Origin: Paenibacillaceae bacterium UBA6304
GTDB taxonomy: Bacteria; Bacillota; Bacilli; Paenibacillales; Paenibacillaceae
Assembly: GCA_002439285.1 (NCBI GenBank)
Contig: DJTQ01000121.1
Coordinates: 1 to 16,942 of the forward strand
Length of the DNA: 16,942 nucleotides
Direction of reading: 5' to 3'
The notes below the pieces were generated by a model. The model saw only the letters and a program-made list of their open reading frames with translations. It made no database searches and was not told where the DNA came from. Shown here piece after piece: positions 1 to 6,788 of this stretch (its first letter is position 1; every line of letters begins with the position of its first letter). A program made the position numbers and the translations under genes.

Positions 1-1
1 T

Positions 2-583
2 AAAGAAGCGCTTGAACGAATCGGCTGCAGCCCGGATCTCATCGTGCTGGACATCAACATGCCGGGGATGGACGGGCTCGCCGTCTGTGAGCGTATTCGC
101 GAGCATATATCCGTCCCGATTCTGTTTCTAACGGCGCGGGTCGAGAGCCAGGACAAAATCAGAGGATTTCGCGCCGGAGCAGACGATTACATCGTGAAGC
201 CGTTCGATCTGGATGAGCTGGCCGCCCGGGTAGAAGCGCATTTGCGCCGGGACCGGCGGGCGCTGGACCGACAGTCGGCTATCCGTATTTTTGGATCGCT
301 AGTTCTCGATTACACGAAGCGGGAAGCGACGTTTGACGGGATTCCCATTCCATTGTCCAAGCGGGAGTTCGATATCGTGGAGCTGTTATCGATGAATGCG
401 GGACAAGTGTTCGACCGGGAACGCATTTATGAGACGATCTGGGGTCTGGATAGTGAAGGAAGCGACAACACGGTGATGGAGCATATTCGCAAAATCCGGG
501 CCAAGCTGGCGGCTCATACCCTTCACGGTTATATCGATACAGTATGGGGGGTGGGCTACAGATGGAACGGATCAAGCAGATGA
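2..583 (+). CDS. OmpR-family response regulator, 5'-truncated by the window edge
   Basis: The frame is open from base 2, so the gene begins outside the window; the in-frame GTG at 44 falls inside the receiver domain and is not the start. The phosphoacceptor is the Asp in LDINMPGMDG, and the switch lysine is in DDYIVKPF. A linker then leads to a winged-helix DNA-binding domain of the Trans_reg_C type, from about LVLDYTKREATFDG to the C-terminal VWGVGYRWNG. Phosphorylation by the cognate kinase would promote promoter binding. The 3' end overlaps the kinase gene, so the two are probably translationally coupled. Linkage to an ABC transporter suggests a regulator of that transporter, as in Bce-like or VanR-like modules; the target is inferred. 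The family is very clear. Confidence 0.95.
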   Translation, partial: KEALERIGCSPDLIVLDINMPGMDGLAVCERIREHISVPILFLTARVESQDKIRGFRAGADDYIVKPFDLDELAARVEAHLRRDRRALDRQSAIRIFGSLVLDYTKREATFDGIPIPLSKREFDIVELLSMNAGQVFDRERIYETIWGLDSEGSDNTVMEHIRKIRAKLAAHTLHGYIDTVWGVGYRWNGSSR

Positions 584-1707
584 GTCTGAAAAAAGCGTTC
601 TTCAGCATAACGCTGCCGTTTCTACTTATCGCTGTTCTCCTTAGCGCCCTCTCTGTCTGGGGAATCAGCGAACTCATGGGGACATACGGCGCTTCTATTA
701 GAATCGGGGCCGGGGGCGGTGCAACCGTAGCGCCGACCTTGGAGCCGGCAGTCCCCCCATCCTGGTATCGATTCCTAAGCCTGCTGCAATTGCTCCTTCC
801 CGCCGTATTCGTTCTGACAGCGATTCTGGCGGCTGATTTGCTGTTCTACCGGCTGAAGTTGAAGCGGCCGCTCGCCACTTTGCAATCCGGGGCGGAACGG
901 ATCATGCACCATGATCTGGACTTCACAATGCCTTCCGGCAGTGGAGATGAACTAGGACAACTATGCGATGCGTTCGAGGCGATGCGGCAAGAGCTTGCGA
1001 ACAACAACAAGAAGCTGTGGCGGCAGATGGAGGAACGAAGGAGGCTGAACGCTGCTTTCTCCCATGATCTTCGCAATCCGGTTACCGTCGTAAAAGGCTC
1101 TGCAAAAATGCTGAAGAAGGGGCTATCCACAGGAGCGCTGTCTTCGCATCAAGCGCAGGATGCCATCTCCTTGATCGAGGAATACGCGGGAAGGATCGAA
1201 TCCTATGTCGAAGCGATGAGCAGCGTGCAGCGGTTGGAGCAGTTGTCGTGCTCGCCGCAGCTAACAGACTGGGGGGAAGTAGCCAAGGAGTTGAATGAGA
1301 GCCTCCGATTGCTTACGCAGGACGCCGGATACGTTGTAGAGATCCGGTTCAAACCTCATCGGCAATCGGTGTGGATCGACAAGTCCTATCTCTTCAACGT
1401 AGCGGAGAATCTGATTGCCAACGCAGGCAGATACGCGAAGAAGCGAATCGAAGTGAATGCGGCGGTGCGGCAGGATGAATTGATTCTGTCAGTACATGAC
1501 GACGGAGGCGGTTACTCGCAAGCGATTCTGGACAAGGGAGCGCAGCCGTTCCTGAGGGGTGAGGAGGGCGCGGAGCCGTCCGTCCATTTCGGGATGGGGC
1601 TATATGTATGCAAGCTGCTGTGCGAGAAGCATGGCGGATCACTGGCGTTGCGGAATGAAGAAGCGGGGGCGTACGCCGAAGCGCGATTTCGCATATCGAA
1701 GCCTTGA
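562..1707 (+). CDS. HAMP-containing sensor histidine kinase with a short extracellular loop
   Basis: About 381 residues from ATG 562, chosen because a G-rich Shine-Dalgarno-like tract (about 546-555) lies just upstream; ATG 544 or ATG 580 are alternatives. Visible order: TM helix around residues 14-32, an external stretch of only about 40 residues, a second TM helix around 71-97, a HAMP-like segment, the H-box FSHDLRNP with the phospho-accepting His168, the N-box ENLIANA, the G1 box DDGGG and the G2 box GMGLYVCKLL. It should autophosphorylate and pass phosphate to the overlapping response regulator upstream. The loop has no recognisable ligand-binding domain, so sensing may be intramembrane or through the partner ABC transporter. 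That last point is inference from BceS-like systems, although those kinases usually lack such a HAMP arrangement. Confidence 0.92.
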   Translation: MERIKQMSLKKAFFSITLPFLLIAVLLSALSVWGISELMGTYGASIRIGAGGGATVAPTLEPAVPPSWYRFLSLLQLLLPAVFVLTAILAADLLFYRLKLKRPLATLQSGAERIMHHDLDFTMPSGSGDELGQLCDAFEAMRQELANNNKKLWRQMEERRRLNAAFSHDLRNPVTVVKGSAKMLKKGLSTGALSSHQAQDAISLIEEYAGRIESYVEAMSSVQRLEQLSCSPQLTDWGEVAKELNESLRLLTQDAGYVVEIRFKPHRQSVWIDKSYLFNVAENLIANAGRYAKKRIEVNAAVRQDELILSVHDDGGGYSQAILDKGAQPFLRGEEGAEPSVHFGMGLYVCKLLCEKHGGSLALRNEEAGAYAEARFRISKP

Positions 1708-1730
1708 GCGAATCTTGAGATTTGAAGATT

Positions 1731-1761
1731 ACACTCTCCTTATCGATTAGAAGGAGAGTGT
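1731..1761 (+). promoter_or_regulatory. Perfect hairpin enclosing the ribosome binding site of the ABC ATPase
   Basis: ACACTCTCCTT (1731-1741) pairs perfectly with AAGGAGAGTGT (1751-1761) around a 9-nt loop. The 3' arm contains the Shine-Dalgarno AAGGAG (1751-1756), about 9 nt before ATG 1766, and the stem is followed by TTTT. The structure could hide the ribosome binding site, act as a leaky intrinsic terminator, or both, so that transporter output is set separately from the upstream kinase. The pairing is read directly; the function is inferred. Confidence 0.7.
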
Positions 1762-1765
1762 TTTT

Positions 1766-2440
1766 ATGTTGATTACAGCGAAAGATCTGTCCAAAGCTTA
1801 CGGGAGCGGCGAGAACAGCGTTATCGCCTTGAATAAGGCCAATCTCGAAATCACGCAAGCCGATTTTATTTCCATTATGGGGCCGTCCGGGAGCGGAAAA
1901 AGCACGCTGCTTCATCTCATCAGCGGATTGGATACGCCGACGTCGGGAGCGGTCACCTTTGACGGCGTGAATATCTATGAGACGGGAGACCGGGAACTTG
2001 CTGCATTCCGCCGTCGCAAGATCGGCTTTATCTTTCAGCAGTTTAACCTGTTGCCGGTCCTGACCGCCAAGGAGAATATCCTCATGCCCCTGCTGCTGGA
2101 CAAGCGTCAGCCGGATGAGGCTTATCTGAAGCATATCACGGACCTGCTAGGCATCAGCCATCGGCTGTCACATCTGCCCGGCGAGCTGTCGGGCGGACAG
2201 CAGCAACGTGTTGCGATCGCCCGGGCGCTCATTGCCAAACCGGATATTATATTTGCCGACGAGCCGACGGGGAACTTGGATAGCAAGAGCGGCGGCGAAG
2301 TGATGGCATTGTTGGGCAGCATTTGGAAGGAGCTTGGCAAAGCGCTGGTCGTCATTACCCATGACTCCCGTATTGCGCAAATGGCGGACCGCCGATTCGT
2401 GATCGTGGACGGGTTTCTTTCGGAGGTGCAGGCCGGATGA
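1766..2440 (+). CDS. ABC transporter ATPase, LolD/MacB/BceA type
   Basis: A 224-residue nucleotide-binding domain with every canonical motif: Walker A GPSGSGKST with Lys45, Q-loop FQQFNLLP near residue 93, signature LSGGQQQRV near 141, Walker B IIFADEP followed by the D-loop GNLDS, and the switch histidine in VVITHD. The length and the FNLLP and GNLDS motifs are typical of the family that works with FtsX-type permeases (LolD, MacB, BceA, YtrE) and drives extracytoplasmic mechanotransmission rather than ordinary import. It follows the kinase gene after a 58-nt gap containing a hairpin, and its stop overlaps the permease start as ATGA (2437-2440), indicating translational coupling. It is cytoplasmic and membrane-associated through the permease. 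Confidence 0.95.
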   Translation: MLITAKDLSKAYGSGENSVIALNKANLEITQADFISIMGPSGSGKSTLLHLISGLDTPTSGAVTFDGVNIYETGDRELAAFRRRKIGFIFQQFNLLPVLTAKENILMPLLLDKRQPDEAYLKHITDLLGISHRLSHLPGELSGGQQQRVAIARALIAKPDIIFADEPTGNLDSKSGGEVMALLGSIWKELGKALVVITHDSRIAQMADRRFVIVDGFLSEVQAG

Positions 2441-4923
2441 AATCTTATCACGCGCTAGCCTGGAAACAACTGAAGGGGCAGAAGCTGACGTCCTTCCTGA
2501 TCTTGATCGCGATCATCATGTCTACGATGATGACGACCGTCGTCGGTCAGTCGCTGGGTATCCTTCAATCACTGCGTGAGAAGCAGGCCGGTATGCTAAA
2601 CGGTTACCGTTACGCTACTTTCCACAATTTGGCCGAGAATCAGAAGAAATTGTTAGCCAGTGACCCGCGGATCTCATGGACGGGCGATTCACAGGCTCTT
2701 GGCAGCACAAAATTGCGCGATAGCGGCATCTCCTTGGGACTTACGGAATATGCCGGAGATGCGCTGACCGCCTATCCGGGCATATCCAGACTAAAGGAGG
2801 GCAAGCCTCCCCAGACCGCGAATGAAATCGCGCTGTCGGAGGAAACGCTCAAGCTTCTTGGTTATCCTGGGGGTATAGGAGATCCGATCACGCTCGATTT
2901 AAGCATATCGCTGCTTCGGGACGAAGAGCCGGCTTACGAATACAAAGCTGATTTTATCTTAAGCGGCATACTGGAGAACAACTATCTCGGTTATAGCTCG
3001 GGTGTCGTCATCGGCATTGCGGGCGAAGGAAGCGGGAAGCGGCTGCTGCCAGACAAATATCGGGTATACTCGAGCGATTTCCGGACGGCGCAAAAGTCGG
3101 GCTTCCAGCATACGGTGAACGATCTCGCCGACAAGCTGGGGCTGGAAGAGTATCAAATCCAATACAATTGGATCTATTTGAACGCGCTTGGCATTTCATT
3201 TGACGAGAAGAATACTTCTTCAGAAGGTAAGAGCAGCGGCTTCTCGATGATGACCGTAACGAGCGGGATGATCGGTTTGTTGGTGCTGCTCGCTGCCGGA
3301 TTGGTCATCTATAACATTCTGAAGATCGCGATAAGCAAACGTGTCCGGGAATACGGTACCTTGCGGGCGACCGGCGCGAAACGGGGACAGCTCTATCTGT
3401 TGGTGACGGAGCAGCTTCTGCTGCTGTGCGGCATTGGCATTCCGGCGGGAGCGATATTGGGCGTACTGTTCGCAGGCGGGATTACGGATGCGGCTACTCG
3501 CCTGTTCACGCCCGGTTTGTTTATGGCCCAGAGCACGGAGGAGTTGAGCTCGTTAATCTCGCACAATAGCGGGGTGAAATGGCTGCCGCTGCTGGTCAGT
3601 GCCTTGATTACGATGTTATTCGCCCTCATTGCCGCGATGCCTGCCGCCCGATATGCTGCCAAGGTGTCTCCGACTGTCGCAATGAGCACGGCTGACGTCA
3701 GAGTCAAGCGGAACAACCGCAAATCCAAGCGGATTCGTCATTTTGAAGCTTACTACGCTAGACTGAACTTGAGAAGAAATATAGGCCGAACGGTCATTAC
3801 GATCCTCTCTCTCGTGATGAGCATCACGGTCTTCGTAGCGGTACAATCGTTCTCGAGTTTGCTGGATGCCTCGAAAGACGTGGGCAAGCTCCATTTGGGC
3901 GATTATGCGTTTGCCAGCGAGAAGATAGGCATTCCGTCCTCCGTGATGGAGGAGCTGCGGAGTCGGGACGATGTGGCGAAACTATTTACGTTGAAGTATA
4001 AGTTATACAGTCAGGATGAGGAGGGCAAGCTGGATCTTCGCACCGATATCGTCTTGAAGCAGCCGTTCGAAACATTACAGATCGTCGGAATCGATGCCGA
4101 GCGGCTCGACGCCTTGTTTCCCGGAATGACCAAGAAGCAGAAACAATTTTTTCTGGACGGTAAATCGGTCTTGATCAAGAATACGATTCCGGTAGCGTTC
4201 GAGGGCAAGACCATGGAAGGAACCTCCTTCGCACCGGGCGATCGTCTATCCATAGGTGACCGTTCCTTCGATGTACTGGGGAACAGTCCCGCTGTAACAT
4301 CGTCGAATGCCGACTTCATTAACGGCGTTCAGGTAATCGTATACGATAAGGTTTTCGACGAAATGATCGGAGGAAGTTCATACACGGAAGTGTACCTGAA
4401 GCTTACCGAAGGGGCGGATGTCCAAGCGTTCGAGCAGTATCTGGAGTCTATCTCCGACCAAATCTCTGACAGCCGGATCATTTCCTACCGCCATACGGAT
4501 AAGCAGTTGGAGGAAAGCTATCAGCAAATCAAGCTGCTGGCCTGGGGATTGATTGTATTCATCGGCGGGATCGGGCTGCTCAATATCGTGAACACGACGT
4601 ATACCAACATTCATACGCGCAAAGGCGAAATCGGGATGCAGCGAGCTATTGGGATGAGCAGGGCCAGCCTGTACCGGACATTCCTGTGGGAGGGCGCTTA
4701 TTACGGCATCATTTCGGCTGTAGTCGGCGGCTTGGCCGGATATGTATGTACTATCTTCGTCCAGGCAGCCGCAACGGATCAACTGGCGTTCTCGGCGTTC
4801 CCGATTGAGTCCGTTTCGATATCGGCGCTTGCCTCCGTCATCGCATGTATGGTGGCCACGTGCCTTCCGCTACGTCAGACCGCCCGAAGCAGTATCGTGG
4901 AATCTATTGATGCGGTTGATTAA
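2437..4923 (+). CDS. ABC transporter permease with two FtsX-like membrane halves
   Basis: An 828-residue integral membrane protein. TM1 lies around residues 17-38, followed by a large hydrophilic, presumably extracellular domain (about 40-265). A first FtsX-like core of three helices spans about 270-412, with the cytoplasmic loop ISKRVREYGTLRATGAKRGQ. A second half starts with a helix around 448-470, has another external domain (about 475-695), and ends with a second FtsX core (about 698-825) whose loop IHTRKGEIGMQRAIGMS mirrors the first. The two-fold internal architecture is typical of long peptide, lipoprotein or antimicrobial-resistance permeases. With the ATPase and two-component system it probably handles an envelope-active compound; the substrate cannot be read from the sequence. 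No close terminator is seen other than the hairpin repeat at 5017-5058. Confidence 0.92.
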   Translation: MKSYHALAWKQLKGQKLTSFLILIAIIMSTMMTTVVGQSLGILQSLREKQAGMLNGYRYATFHNLAENQKKLLASDPRISWTGDSQALGSTKLRDSGISLGLTEYAGDALTAYPGISRLKEGKPPQTANEIALSEETLKLLGYPGGIGDPITLDLSISLLRDEEPAYEYKADFILSGILENNYLGYSSGVVIGIAGEGSGKRLLPDKYRVYSSDFRTAQKSGFQHTVNDLADKLGLEEYQIQYNWIYLNALGISFDEKNTSSEGKSSGFSMMTVTSGMIGLLVLLAAGLVIYNILKIAISKRVREYGTLRATGAKRGQLYLLVTEQLLLLCGIGIPAGAILGVLFAGGITDAATRLFTPGLFMAQSTEELSSLISHNSGVKWLPLLVSALITMLFALIAAMPAARYAAKVSPTVAMSTADVRVKRNNRKSKRIRHFEAYYARLNLRRNIGRTVITILSLVMSITVFVAVQSFSSLLDASKDVGKLHLGDYAFASEKIGIPSSVMEELRSRDDVAKLFTLKYKLYSQDEEGKLDLRTDIVLKQPFETLQIVGIDAERLDALFPGMTKKQKQFFLDGKSVLIKNTIPVAFEGKTMEGTSFAPGDRLSIGDRSFDVLGNSPAVTSSNADFINGVQVIVYDKVFDEMIGGSSYTEVYLKLTEGADVQAFEQYLESISDQISDSRIISYRHTDKQLEESYQQIKLLAWGLIVFIGGIGLLNIVNTTYTNIHTRKGEIGMQRAIGMSRASLYRTFLWEGAYYGIISAVVGGLAGYVCTIFVQAAATDQLAFSAFPIESVSISALASVIACMVATCLPLRQTARSSIVESIDAVD

Positions 4924-5012
4924 CTCGAGAGAGTCGCTATTGATGAAAGTGATACAAAAAACGGTATGTAATCGTTAGAGCAAGCATATGAGGTAATGGA
5001 TATTCCATAACG

Positions 5013-5058
5013 CTAAGGGGGTGCCCCAAAGGCCATCGTAGTTGGCTGAAGGACACCC
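5013..5058. repeat. Nested hairpin repeat, copy 1
   Basis: The outer stem GGGTGCCC (5019-5026) pairs with GGACACCC (5051-5058) with one C/A mismatch. The inner stem GGCCA (5031-5035) pairs with TGGCT (5043-5047), including one G-T wobble, around a 7-nt loop starting TCGTAG. The element begins CTAAGGGGG and is followed by GTTTTC, so for transcripts leaving the permease gene it could also serve as a weak terminator. It is homologous to the copy at 5689-5728. Confidence 0.65.
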
Positions 5059-5130
5059 GTTTTCTCCTGACCAAGCTTACTTTCACCATGTGGCTCTCCT
5101 CCCTGGGCTCACCAGACTGCGTTATGAAGA

Positions 5131-5319
5131 TTAACTGGAAAACCTACAGTTATTTCGCGCGGTAATCCAGGTCCGGACAAACTAACTGGAAAACCTACAG
5201 CTAATTTAGGTGCTTGCAGCGAAAAGAGCAGAAAGGATAAGAATTAACTGTATAAATTACAGCTAAGTATCCGGAACGATTGGATTCACGGTAATTAACT
5301 GTAGGAAATACAGTTAATT
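5131..5319. repeat. Cluster of four palindromes, consensus TTAACTGTA-N5-TACAGTTAA
   Basis: Four related palindromes: 5131-5152 (TAACTG/CAGTTA), 5183-5203 (TAACTG/CAGCTA), 5244-5266 (TTAACTGTA/TACAGCTAA, one mismatch) and 5293-5319 (AATTAACTGTA/TACAGTTAATT, perfect 11-bp arms around GGAAA). Centres are about 51, 62 and 51 bp apart. The first two share the core GGAAAACCTACAG; the fourth carries TGTAGGAAATACAG. The intervening sequences (about 25-38 bp) are unrelated and unequal, which fits a REP-like clustered intergenic repeat or multiple protein sites better than a CRISPR. Confidence 0.75.
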
Positions 5320-5476
5320 TGCTCCCAACAACAGTCACTCTTATCGATCCGAGCGGTGAATACATGAAGTTACTGGTTCTGATTTCTGGTTACTGGAAAG
5401 TTTGCTTAATGTACGCCTGTTTCGTGACTATATAAGATGAACTACTGAAATAGATGTTAGGGCAAGTACGTAAAAT

Positions 5477-5580
5477 GATCCTGCGATCGCTGTTGTTTCC
5501 AGATTTCTTGACGATGTAGGATCAAATAAGGTGGAAATCCGGAAACAAAGGTGACCACACCGTTTCTTCGGATTCATTTT
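5477..5580. other. Structured region with mutually exclusive hairpins
   Basis: The arm AAATCCGGAAACAA (5535-5548) pairs upstream with TTGTTTCCAGATTT (5493-5506) over 14 bp with one mismatch. It can instead pair downstream: AATCCGGAAAC (5536-5546) with GTTTC-TT-CGGATT (5562-5574), extended by GGTG/CACC (5550-5553 and 5558-5561) around an ACCA loop, giving about 15 bp with small bulges and followed by CATTTTA. In addition GATCCTGC (5477-5484) matches GTAGGATC (5516-5523) with one mismatch. The pairings are seen directly; an RNA function is not established. A mobile-element remnant is an equally good explanation. Confidence 0.5.
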
Positions 5581-5685
5581 ACTCCCTTGCCTGCATCAAA
5601 TTTCTCAGTTCATCTCCTATAGTTATTTAAAGTAATTAATTCGTGCCTCTTAGCCGGACGCTTAGGGAGGCTCCTCTACTAGGCC

Positions 5686-5811
5686 AAAGGGGTGTCCCAA
5701 AAGTCATCGTAGATGACTGAGGGCCACCAAGCTGTCATTTTCATAAAGGAGAGATATCCCAAGAGAGCTATCCCTCAAATAGACTTATCTATTTTGGGGA
5801 CAGCCCCTTAG
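5686..5811. repeat. MITE-like element containing hairpin repeat copy 2
   Basis: The left part has outer stem GGTGTCCC/GGGCCACC (5691-5698 with 5721-5728, one mismatch) and inner stem AGTCA/TGACT (5702-5706 with 5714-5718), the same architecture as the copy at 5013-5058. The right end TTTTGGGGACAGCCCCTTAG (5792-5811) is an imperfect inverted repeat of the left end AAGGGGTGTCCCAAAA. A further hairpin, 5771-5783 with 5788-5800 (core AAATAGA-CTTA-TCTATTT), sits just inside the right end. About 126 bp with inverted ends and no coding capacity is MITE-like; the GGGGCTGTCCC-type end resembles termini seen in several bacterial insertion-sequence families. No clear target duplication was seen. Confidence 0.55.
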
Positions 5812-5843
5812 TATTTTGCCGTTAGCTCAATTATTGGGTCATT

Positions 5844-6776
5844 TCAATGCAACGTCAAATCGCGTGCGAGGCAGAAGGCCTGGACTTCATCCATGGAAGG
5901 GATACCTTCTAGAGAGCCGTACTTCGTGACTTTCAGGGCGCTGACGATGGACGCGAATCTGGCGGCATCCGGCAGCGATTTCCCTTCGGCCAAGGCACAT
6001 GCGAGAGCTCCTGCATAACAATCTCCTGCTCCAACCGTATCTACCGCCTGGACGGAGACCGCTTGGATATGCTCATATACTCCATCCTGATAGACAAGGG
6101 AGCCTTGTCGGCCCATCTTCATGATCGACCGGTCGATTCCATAATGCAGGTGCAGATAGTTAGCCGCTTCCAAGGCCGTAGGGACATCGCAAACCTCAAT
6201 ATGGGTTAAGAACTTCGCTTCTTGTTGATTCGGGACAATAATATCCGCATATTGCAGAATGGAAGGGTCAATGCCGTCGGCAGGCGCAGGATCGAGGATA
6301 ATCGTAACCCCATGCCTTTTGGCCGCCAGCATTGCTTGCAGAGTAACCTCGCTGCTGACTTCCATTTGAACCAGCAGGAGGTTACTTCTACCGATCACCG
6401 GCTCGCAGGATTGAATATCTCCAACGGTTAAGACATCATTGGCTCCTTTCATGACGATGATCGTATTCTCTGCGGACGAATCGACCGTGACATGCGCGGT
6501 TCCGGTAGGAACATCGTTTACCGTCTTTACGAATTCCGTATTCACGTGATTGCTTTGCAATGTGCGGAGCATGGTTTGTCCGAAGCCATCGTCGCCAACG
6601 CAGCCGAGCAAATAAGTTTCGATGCCTAGCTTGGCACAAGCGGTTGCTTGGTTGGCGCCTTTTCCTCCCGGTGAGTACCTAATTTCCTTGCCGAACACGG
6701 TATCTCCGCGCTGCGGATAATGCTCTGTGGTAAATACGACATCCATAATGATGCTCCCGACAACTGTGATTGCCAT
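5844..6776 (-). CDS. rbsK: Ribokinase-family (PfkB) carbohydrate kinase
   Basis: 310 residues, normal for ribokinase. The N-terminal GSIIMD substrate region, the GGKGANQATACAKLG signature (from residue 37) and the C-terminal DTVGAGDCYAGAL signature with catalytic-base Asp252 define the PfkB fold. It transfers the ATP phosphate to a pentose or related ketose in the cytoplasm. Start ATG 6776 has Shine-Dalgarno AAGGAGG (complement of 6784-6790) 7 nt upstream, and that sequence overlaps the stop codon of the upstream epimerase gene, 12 nt away, so the two form one operon. Compared from memory with E. coli RbsK, a ribose-contacting Asn is replaced in GSIIMD, as also in B. subtilis RbsK, so the exact sugar is open. 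Pairing with an AlsE-like epimerase makes a ketose such as ribulose or allulose a plausible substrate. Confidence 0.9.
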   Translation of the reverse strand: MAITVVGSIIMDVVFTTEHYPQRGDTVFGKEIRYSPGGKGANQATACAKLGIETYLLGCVGDDGFGQTMLRTLQSNHVNTEFVKTVNDVPTGTAHVTVDSSAENTIIVMKGANDVLTVGDIQSCEPVIGRSNLLLVQMEVSSEVTLQAMLAAKRHGVTIILDPAPADGIDPSILQYADIIVPNQQEAKFLTHIEVCDVPTALEAANYLHLHYGIDRSIMKMGRQGSLVYQDGVYEHIQAVSVQAVDTVGAGDCYAGALACALAEGKSLPDAARFASIVSALKVTKYGSLEGIPSMDEVQAFCLARDLTLH

Positions 6777-6788
6777 CCAAATGCCTCC

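Larger units (their letters stand above)
4924..5843. other. 920-bp gene-free region rich in palindromes and hairpins
   Basis: No credible coding sequence was found between the convergent permease and kinase genes; the best candidate is a 23-codon hydrophobic frame at 5364-5435 with no good ribosome binding site. The region contains two related nested hairpins (5017-5058 and 5689-5728), four TTAACTGTA/TACAGTTAA palindromes (5131-5319), a zone of alternative hairpins (5477-5580) and a terminal-inverted-repeat-like end (5792-5811). The 8-mer GTTACTGG occurs directly repeated at 5369 and 5389. This composition suggests accumulated small non-autonomous elements in a convergent, tolerant intergenic site. 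Confidence 0.75.

Noticed and set aside
1394..2134. 246-codon minus-strand open frame
   Set aside because: It overlaps the well-supported kinase and ATPase genes on the other strand and has no recognisable domain; it is a shadow frame.
5131..5319. CRISPR array
   Set aside because: Repeats differ from one another, arms are short, spacers are unequal (about 25-38 bp), only four units, and no cas genes are in the window.
5364..5435. Small hydrophobic peptide gene of 23 codons (starts MKLLVLISGYWK)
   Set aside because: No convincing Shine-Dalgarno or promoter, very short, and no conservation evidence is available.
5796..5817. Terminator formed by GGGG-ACAG-CCCC followed by TTAGTATTTT
   Set aside because: Only a 4-bp stem and no + strand gene ends close by; better explained as part of the inverted-repeat end of the element.
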